Assembly: GCA_905214175.1 (NCBI GenBank)
Contig: CAJMLD010000038.1
Coordinates: forward strand, 1-11,121
Length of the DNA stretch: 11,121 bases
Direction: 5' to 3'
DNA from: an uncultured bacterium
Lineage (GTDB): Bacteria; Actinomycetota; Coriobacteriia; Coriobacteriales; Atopobiaceae
Below the pieces are notes generated by a model. That model was not told the DNA's origin and made no database searches. It saw only the letters and a program-made list of their open reading frames with translations. Below are positions 6,474 to 11,121 of this stretch, in pieces; position 1 is the first letter of the stretch, and each line of letters begins with the position of its first letter. The translations under genes and the position numbers were made by a program.

Positions 6474-6602
6474 ACGGTTGGTGGCAGTTTTTCGCAGACT
6501 TCTTATGTATCACCTAATTGATAGCAATTCTGTGACCTGCGGTTTATCAAGTATCAAATCGGTTTGTACTCGGGGCATCTCGAAAAAACTGCCACCAACC
6601 GT
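6474..6602 (+). repeat. Structured intergenic element B (copy 2 of 2 in the window)
   Basis: Two perfect 19-base inverted repeats (ACGGTTGGTGGCAGTTTTT at 6474-6492 and its complement at 6584-6602) enclose 91 bases. The core carries GTATCACCT (6507-6515), ACCTGCGG (6535-6542) and GTACTCGG (6566-6573). All three are identical to blocks in element A and in the same order and direction. Aligning CGG(T/C)TG...CAACCG in both copies needs only a single 1-base gap over about 127 bases, with overall identity near 55% by hand. Small internal hairpins are possible (TATCA/TGATA at 6508-6523, or AATTG/CAATT at 6516-6529). No target-site duplication is evident at the ends and no transposase is nearby. Confidence 0.75.
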
Positions 6603-6641
6603 AAACATAAGCCATTTAACAAACACGAGGCCATCGCGAAC

Positions 6642-6708
6642 TACGCACGGCTGAAGTTCTCGCCGGCAAAAGCCCAGTTGGCTTTTCTCGCAAGCTCAGC
6701 CGTGCGTA
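6642..6708. terminator. Large nested hairpin, possible terminator of the K+ channel transcript
   Basis: TACGCACGGCTGA (6642-6654) is perfectly complementary to 6696-6708, 13 bp. Inside it lies a second perfect stem, AAAAGCC (6668-6674) with GGCTTTT (6680-6686), around the 5-base loop CAGTT. The inner stem, with A and T runs on its flanks, resembles an intrinsic terminator readable in both directions. It lies about 110 bases downstream of the minus-strand channel gene. The outer 13-bp stem is unusual for a simple terminator, so a small structured RNA or protein-binding cruciform is an alternative. Confidence 0.5.
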
Positions 6709-6818
6709 ATTAGGCCAACGAGAAGGCCGCAGCGCACCCAAGTAGAATCTCCAGCGCGTAATCTGCTGCAGGTAGTCGAGGCGAGTGACCGAAGAGCTTC
6801 TTGCGCGTCCGGGGCGCG

Positions 6819-7244
6819 CTACCCCCGCGAGCCGCGCAGCCGGCGCACCGCCCACGAGAGCTCGGCCAGCTCCTCACGTGTCAGCCGGTCAAGGTGCTCC
6901 AGCTTGTCCAGGTACAGGGCCAGGCTCTCGTTGCGCCGCGCCAGCATGAGTTCGTTGCAGTAGCTGACCACAGCCGCCGTGAGCACTGCCACAAACAGGA
7001 TCCCCACCACGCTGAGCACCACCACAATCGCGCGGCCAACGGTGCTCGTGACGGTTATGTCCCCGTAGCCAATGGTCGTGACGGCATGGAAGCAGCACCA
7101 CAGCGCGTCGCCGAAGCCGTTGACGCCTGGATCCACCAGCGCGAGCAGCGCGGACGCCGCAACGAACGTCGCCAGGAACCCCCACGCGACGCGGGCAAGG
7201 CCGGTGTTGCGCAGCACGGCACGTAGCAGCTTGTGGTTGAGCAT
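6819..7244 (-). CDS. Minimal two-helix potassium channel
   Basis: A 141-residue membrane protein. The ATG at 7242-7244 has GGAGG five bases upstream; a longer TTG-start version lacks support. Helix 1 spans about residues 19-38, the pore helix about 45-56, the K+ selectivity filter TTIGYGD is residues 56-62, and helix 2 spans about 70-95. Four subunits would form one channel, as in KcsA and MthK. The cytoplasmic tail (97-141, NELMLARRNESLALYLDKLEHL... and onward) is charged and probably helical, with leucine spacing that suggests a coiled coil. There is no RCK/TrkA nucleotide-binding domain and no voltage sensor. Gating is therefore unknown. It follows the surface-protein gene on the same strand, separated by a hairpin. 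Confidence 0.92.
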   Translation of the reverse strand: MLNHKLLRAVLRNTGLARVAWGFLATFVAASALLALVDPGVNGFGDALWCCFHAVTTIGYGDITVTSTVGRAIVVVLSVVGILFVAVLTAAVVSYCNELMLARRNESLALYLDKLEHLDRLTREELAELSWAVRRLRGSRG

Positions 7245-7269
7245 CGAAGCCTCCGTCTCAAACGGGATG

Positions 7270-7297
7270 CCCCGCCTGCCCAACAGGACGGGCGGGG
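7270..7297 (-). terminator. GC-rich hairpin between the surface-protein gene and the K+ channel gene
   Basis: CCCCGCC (7270-7276) pairs with GGCGGGG (7291-7297). The 14-base loop overlaps a possible alternative inner stem, CCTG/CAGG. It lies about 85 bases past the surface-protein stop and about 25 bases before the channel start on the minus strand. A second weaker stem (AAGGGGTC/GACCCTT, about 7330-7353) lies between it and the surface gene. No T-run follows, so it may be an attenuator or transcript-end structure. Confidence 0.45.
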
Positions 7298-7381
7298 TGT
7301 GGGGCAGCAAGTCACCGTCTGCCGTGGCGAAGGGGTCACGGGTGCAGACCCTTATCGCCTGCCGCAGGTCCCTACAGGTCG

Positions 7382-10300
7382 CTAGCCACGGTCCTTGGAA
7401 CGGTGGCGGAGCGCCAGCGCAGCCACCAGGACCGAAGTGCCAGCCAAGCCGACAAGGGCCAGTGTCCCGATGCCCGGCGCGGTGTCTCCCGTCTGAGGCG
7501 TGCCCGACGTGGAGTCCGCCTTTGCGGAGCCTGTGGCAGCGCTCGTGCCAGCGGAAGCGCTGGTCCCGCCATCGGTCGTGGCGTCAATCGCGTTACCGTT
7601 GTCCGTGGTGCCCCCGGTCGCGCTGCCGCTGTCCGTGGTGCCTCCCTCGTCCGGCTTGAGGCCGGACTCGTTCTCGGCAGCAACCGGCCGGAAGAACCGG
7701 AGCAGGCCGGCGTTCAGATAGTTGACACGCCTCCTGGTTGCCGAGTACGTGCTGGCAGAATCGGCAATCAAGTAGGTGTGCGTGACATCGAGGGTAACCG
7801 TCTGGGACGAGACCACGATGTTGTTGTAGCTCACGTCGCAGCGATACACCGTGCCATCGTCCTCCGCCGTTACCTCGTCGATAGTGTAGGTAGACGTGTA
7901 GGTCTTGTCGTCCTGGGTGCCAAGGGTGGCTCCGGCAGAGATCTCCTGCCAGTAGGGCTTGGAGGCCTCCTTGCGATACCAGCGAAAGAGCGGCTGCTTG
8001 TCCGGGTTGGCGGAGGCGGAGTCGTAGTAGCTGCCGCTCATGGCAAGCGTGAGGGACTCCCCCATCCTGCGCGTGGCCTTTCTGGTGGACGTATCGCTCG
8101 CGTCGCCTGTGTTGACCTGGCCCTGAACGTTGATGCCGTCCACGGCCATCGCGTCGCCGGCCGGCAGCGTGGTCACGTTCACGATGGGCGAGCGCAGGCT
8201 TGCCTGCCTGCCCGTGCCGTCCACGACAAACACCGCAAAGCGGTAGCTGCTGCTGGTGGAGAGGCCGTCCCAGACGTAGCTTGTGGTGGAGCCGTCCAGC
8301 GTGTAGACATAGCTGTAGTGGTCATCATCGGTCGTGGGGTACATGGCGACCGCGTACTTGTAGCCATTCGCTTTCTGGTCGGAGGCCAGGATGTCGTTCC
8401 AGGACAGGGTGACCGCATCCTTGCCCGTGGTGGCATCGTAGCTGGCACCGGTCGTGGCAAAGCCGCTCACCATGGGGATTTCGGGCTGCTTCACGTTGGT
8501 GACGTCGTAGCCAACGATCCAGAACTGGTTGGTGGCGGGACGCGTGCCGTCGACGGGCATGTCGGAGGAGCTCTGGTCCACCGCGAGCCTCCAGCTGAAG
8601 CCGTAGCCCTCGGCAGCCTCGGGCAGGTTGTCCACGGTGCCCGTGAACGAGAAGCCCGTGGAACTGGACTTCAGCGTCGTGTAGCCACCCGACAGCCCGA
8701 ACACCATACCGGTAACGATCTCGTTTTCCCCAATGCCGAAGCCGGCACCTATCTGCAGAGCAACGGCACCGCCCACGTCGACGGTCTTCTCGGTCTCGTT
8801 CTCGGCCGCGATGGTCTGCGCCGTGGCGACGCCCTCCTCGTTCGAGGCTATGGACCAGGCGTCCTTCCCGTCAAGCTGGTACGTGAAGGCACGCTTGGCG
8901 GTAGGCAGCAGGGTCGTCTTGGTCAGGGTGTCGACGCCGTAGCTGGCGGGGTCGCCCTGCCTGTTGTTGAGGACGTCGGAGACCTTGTAGGTGAGCGGCG
9001 TGGAGCTGTCACTGCTCACGCTGGCGTCGAGGTCGTAATTCTCGACCGCCTCGTCCCAGGTCTCCTGGCTCACGACCGAGGTGACCGGCGTGAGGAACAC
9101 GGGCATGACGACGTCCGTCCACTCCGGGCTGCTGGAGTCGCTGACCTCGTACCAGTAGTACATGATGGGCACGGCGTACACCACGGCCTTGTTGCCTTCG
9201 GCCGCGTGCGCGTCGTAGTCCACACCGTACGAGAGCGTCGAGGAGCTCTGGTACTCGTAGCCCGCATGGCCCGTAAGCTCCCCCTCGAGCTCCACGCGCC
9301 CAAGGAAGCCGCCCGACGCCTCGCCGAAGACGCCGGCCTCTCCCTCGATGGACCAGCCGGAGCCAGAGGCGCTGCTGGACTCGGAGCCAAACGCGGTGCC
9401 GCCGTAGCTGAGGTAGCCATAGCTGTCCTGGAGGTCCTGAAAGTACGGGGACCCCTGCAGCACCGCGAGCAGCTGCGGCGCAGTGTAGTACTCGGCCGCC
9501 GCCTTGAAGCGTACCTGCATGCCGTCGTGGTCCACGTTGGGCAGGCACAGGCTGATCCAGCATCCGTACTGCGTCGTGTCGTGGACACGGACGCTCTCGT
9601 TTATGACGCCCTCCTCACCGGTGGTGTAGCCCCGGAGCTTGCCGTCAGACCACTTGGCAGAGAAGTGCGAGACGTCCATCCAGTAGTAGTCGTCATCCTT
9701 GCCGAGGTCCTCGTCGCGGTGGACGCCCGTGACGGCGAGGAAGCTCTCCTCGTACTGGCTGGAGCCCGACACGGCGCCCACGCGCACGTCGCCGATCCAG
9801 ACCTGGTCCTTTCCCTTTGTGTAACGGTTCGAGTTCACCTGGTCAGAGGTGAGGCTGATGCTGCCGAGAGTGTCGAGGCTCACCCCAGCGGAGAGACTGA
9901 ACGAGTAGATGTCTCCGCCCATGAGAACGTCGTCGTTCTCGGCGGCACTCTGGTTGAGGCCGTTCAAGCGTGCGGCGCCCAGGGCGAAGGGCGCCAGGGT
10001 CGGACGGTATCGGCCGCCCTGGTTCGCGTCCTTGCAGGCGGTCTCGGTGATGTGCGCAGCGTCCTTGCCGAGGGCCTTGCGGATGTAGTCGGAGACGACG
10101 AAATCGTCCTGGGATGTGTCATAGTACACGTAGCGGTAGCCGAAGTTGGCATACTCCGCATTTGAGCTGCCACCGCAGTCCCAGCCGGCAATGATGAGGG
10201 CCGTGGCCGTATCAGTGTCGCTCGTCCTGAAGGTTCCGAAGGTGCAGTTGGCAGAGACCATGGCGGAGGCTGCCCCGACGGTCGTGCTCAGGGGGATATA

Positions 10301-11121
10301 GTCGTCGCCCAAGCCGTCGTTTACGACGGCGGAGAGTCGCTTTGCGGTGTCATCCCAGGTGTAGATGTAGCAGCGGGCCGCGTCGGTCGGGTTGTCATGG
10401 TTCGTGGGTGCGGAGACGGTGATGGCAAGCTCATCTCCACCGCGGCGGTCAAGGTCGCCGCCGGCAAGGGTGACCACCGGGGCCTTCATGAGCTGCATTC
10501 GAGCGGTGGGGTCATCCTTGCTGTTGCGAATCTGGTTAAGCTCATCATCTGTGACGTAGTAGGACGCCTGGCCGCAGTCCACCCACTCCTGGGTGTGGCT
10601 CCAGGAGCTGTCGGACTGCAGGTCCCACATGTCGACGCAGGCCAGGCGCTCGCCGTTCTCGTCCTTGTAGCAGCCCGTGTAGCAGAAGACCTCGTCCACG
10701 CCGTCGCCGTCCACGTCCGCGGCGGCCACTTCGAAGTAGGCGTCGTACTCCTGCAGGTAACCGGTCCGAATGTATGCCAGCTCGTCAGTGTAATCATTCA
10801 CCTGGATTTGACTGTCATTGACCGTGGGGCTGAGGCTCGCGACTTCCGTGCGGTTCCCCTTTGCGTCAAGCGAGAATACCTTTACCGCAAAGGCGCCGCT
10901 CAACTGCCGGTTGCCGACCATGGTGTAGTACTGGCTCCCATAGGCACGCAGCTCGACGACGTGGTCCTTGTAGCCACTGCCGAGGTCTGCCGAGACGCTG
11001 GTTGCGTACTTGCCGCTGAATCCGTTGTTGGTAGACCCCTTGATGACGTCATTCTCGTTGTCGCTGAGCCCGCCGGAATCTTTAACGTCATTTCCGGGAT
11101 TTCCACGATTTTCTTCATCTT
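7382..11121 (-). CDS. Giant sortase-anchored surface protein, FG-GAP/FN3/Ig-like (5' end outside window)
   Basis: The frame stays open through the right edge, giving at least 1245 residues; the ATG at 10919-10921 is internal. Numbering from the edge (first full codon 11117-11119): FG-GAP/VCBS-like units occur near DVDGDGVDEV (135-144, a calcium-type DxDxDG loop) and GGDLDRRGGDEL (220-231). Two glycine/serine-rich alternating beta segments lie near 587-631 and 780-826. An FN3 domain spans about 878-984 and an Ig-like domain about 991-1113, with FRWYRK, DDGTVYRCDVSY and a final beta strand. A Thr/Gly/Ser/Asp stalk covers about 1146-1206. The end is TPQTGD (sortase motif, bases 7484-7501), a hydrophobic helix (about 1215-1236) and the basic tail RHRSKDRG. 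It should be exported and covalently attached to the wall. The ligand is unknown; adhesion is the usual guess for this layout. Confidence 0.88.
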   Translation of the reverse strand, partial: DEENRGNPGNDVKDSGGLSDNENDVIKGSTNNGFSGKYATSVSADLGSGYKDHVVELRAYGSQYYTMVGNRQLSGAFAVKVFSLDAKGNRTEVASLSPTVNDSQIQVNDYTDELAYIRTGYLQEYDAYFEVAAADVDGDGVDEVFCYTGCYKDENGERLACVDMWDLQSDSSWSHTQEWVDCGQASYYVTDDELNQIRNSKDDPTARMQLMKAPVVTLAGGDLDRRGGDELAITVSAPTNHDNPTDAARCYIYTWDDTAKRLSAVVNDGLGDDYIPLSTTVGAASAMVSANCTFGTFRTSDTDTATALIIAGWDCGGSSNAEYANFGYRYVYYDTSQDDFVVSDYIRKALGKDAAHITETACKDANQGGRYRPTLAPFALGAARLNGLNQSAAENDDVLMGGDIYSFSLSAGVSLDTLGSISLTSDQVNSNRYTKGKDQVWIGDVRVGAVSGSSQYEESFLAVTGVHRDEDLGKDDDYYWMDVSHFSAKWSDGKLRGYTTGEEGVINESVRVHDTTQYGCWISLCLPNVDHDGMQVRFKAAAEYYTAPQLLAVLQGSPYFQDLQDSYGYLSYGGTAFGSESSSASGSGWSIEGEAGVFGEASGGFLGRVELEGELTGHAGYEYQSSSTLSYGVDYDAHAAEGNKAVVYAVPIMYYWYEVSDSSSPEWTDVVMPVFLTPVTSVVSQETWDEAVENYDLDASVSSDSSTPLTYKVSDVLNNRQGDPASYGVDTLTKTTLLPTAKRAFTYQLDGKDAWSIASNEEGVATAQTIAAENETEKTVDVGGAVALQIGAGFGIGENEIVTGMVFGLSGGYTTLKSSSTGFSFTGTVDNLPEAAEGYGFSWRLAVDQSSSDMPVDGTRPATNQFWIVGYDVTNVKQPEIPMVSGFATTGASYDATTGKDAVTLSWNDILASDQKANGYKYAVAMYPTTDDDHYSYVYTLDGSTTSYVWDGLSTSSSYRFAVFVVDGTGRQASLRSPIVNVTTLPAGDAMAVDGINVQGQVNTGDASDTSTRKATRRMGESLTLAMSGSYYDSASANPDKQPLFRWYRKEASKPYWQEISAGATLGTQDDKTYTSTYTIDEVTAEDDGTVYRCDVSYNNIVVSSQTVTLDVTHTYLIADSASTYSATRRRVNYLNAGLLRFFRPVAAENESGLKPDEGGTTDSGSATGGTTDNGNAIDATTDGGTSASAGTSAATGSAKADSTSGTPQTGDTAPGIGTLALVGLAGTSVLVAALALRHRSKDRG
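7588..7644 (-). repeat. 30-bp tandem repeat in the surface-protein stalk
   Basis: Two adjacent copies with a 30-base period (about 7588-7614 and 7618-7644, sharing TGTCCGTGGTGCC) encode the 10-residue units GGTTDSGSAT and GGTTDNGNAI. Two more degenerate units (DATTDGGTSA, SAGTSAATGS) follow in the protein. Such low-complexity spacers before sorting signals span the peptidoglycan, and their copy number often varies between strains. Confidence 0.65.

Larger units (their letters stand above)
6351..6818. other. Large non-coding spacer between hslO and the K+ channel gene
   Basis: No credible gene. The spacer starts with the hslO leader (6351-6470). It then carries structured element B (6474-6602), an AT-richer linker (6603-6640), the nested hairpin at 6642-6708, and about 110 bases without obvious structure before the channel stop. 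The genes on both sides are on the minus strand, so the right half must contain the 3' end of the channel transcript and the left half the hslO promoter. Base composition in 6470-6640 is clearly more AT-rich than the neighbouring genes. Confidence 0.6.

Noticed and set aside
6474..6602. Insertion sequence or transposon with terminal inverted repeats
   Set aside because: The 91-base interior cannot encode a transposase and no target duplication is visible. A transposase-free miniature element is still possible and is covered in the findings.
6616..6855. Possible small minus-strand protein of 79 residues through the nested hairpin
   Set aside because: No ribosome binding site or recognisable sequence. 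The region is dominated by inverted repeats, which explain the open frame poorly as coding sequence.
7245..7310. Longer TTG-start version of the K+ channel
   Set aside because: The added 22 residues lie across the GC-rich hairpin. GGAGG sits directly before the ATG at 7242-7244.
7403..10165. A 920-codon open frame on the plus strand opposite the surface protein
   Set aside because: It mirrors the GC-biased codon pattern of the minus-strand gene, has no ribosome binding site, and reads as Arg/Gly/Val/His-rich low-information sequence. The minus frame shows clear domains.
1..11121. CRISPR array, tRNA, rRNA, phage or integrase signals
   Set aside because: No regularly spaced direct repeats, cloverleaf-like or rRNA sequence, or phage/integrase protein motifs were seen on either strand.

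Overview
The window looks like chromosomal DNA from a high-GC Gram-positive bacterium. The likeliest group is Coriobacteriia (Olsenella/Atopobium-like). This rests on GC-rich coding, strong AGGAGG-type ribosome binding sites, and a surface protein ending in a TPQTGD sortase signal, a membrane helix and a basic tail. It also rests on a gene set (GRP-type sugar permease, short nitroreductase, PPOX protein, Hsp33) common in such anaerobes. The taxonomic call is inference; there is no rRNA or other marker here.

Layout from left to right. (1) The last 29 codons of an unidentified gene (1-90), then a DUF1801 protein with an N-terminal zinc-knuckle-like motif (168-587). (2) A 425-bp spacer holding structured element A (680-823). 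(3) A probable two-gene operon of a ten-helix GRP/GlcU-like sugar permease and a classical NAD-type short-chain dehydrogenase, resembling the Bacillus glcU-gdh pair. It ends at a very strong GC-rich hairpin shared with the convergent next gene. (4) A GlxA-type AraC regulator on the minus strand, then a 358-bp divergent spacer. (5) Two plus-strand genes of FMN-linked families, a PPOX-fold protein and a small nitroreductase. (6) A second convergent hairpin and the redox chaperone Hsp33 (hslO) on the minus strand. (7) A 468-bp spacer holding structured element B (6474-6602) and a separate large nested hairpin (6642-6708). (8) A minimal two-helix K+ channel on the minus strand. (9) A very large minus-strand surface protein that runs off the right edge. 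It has FG-GAP-like repeats, a glycine/serine-rich beta region, an FN3 domain, an Ig-like domain, a Thr/Gly/Ser stalk and a C-terminal sorting signal.

No mobile-element gene, CRISPR array, tRNA or rRNA was found, and the genes look like ordinary metabolism, redox and surface functions. The most unusual signal is non-coding. Elements A and B lie about 5.8 kb apart in the same orientation and share three exact 8-9-nt blocks at nearly fixed spacing. Each is enclosed by a long inverted repeat whose sequence differs between copies while pairing is kept. That is what a conserved structured RNA, or a hairpin-ended miniature repeat family, would look like. The giant surface protein, with two glycine-rich beta-hairpin-like segments, is the second point of interest.
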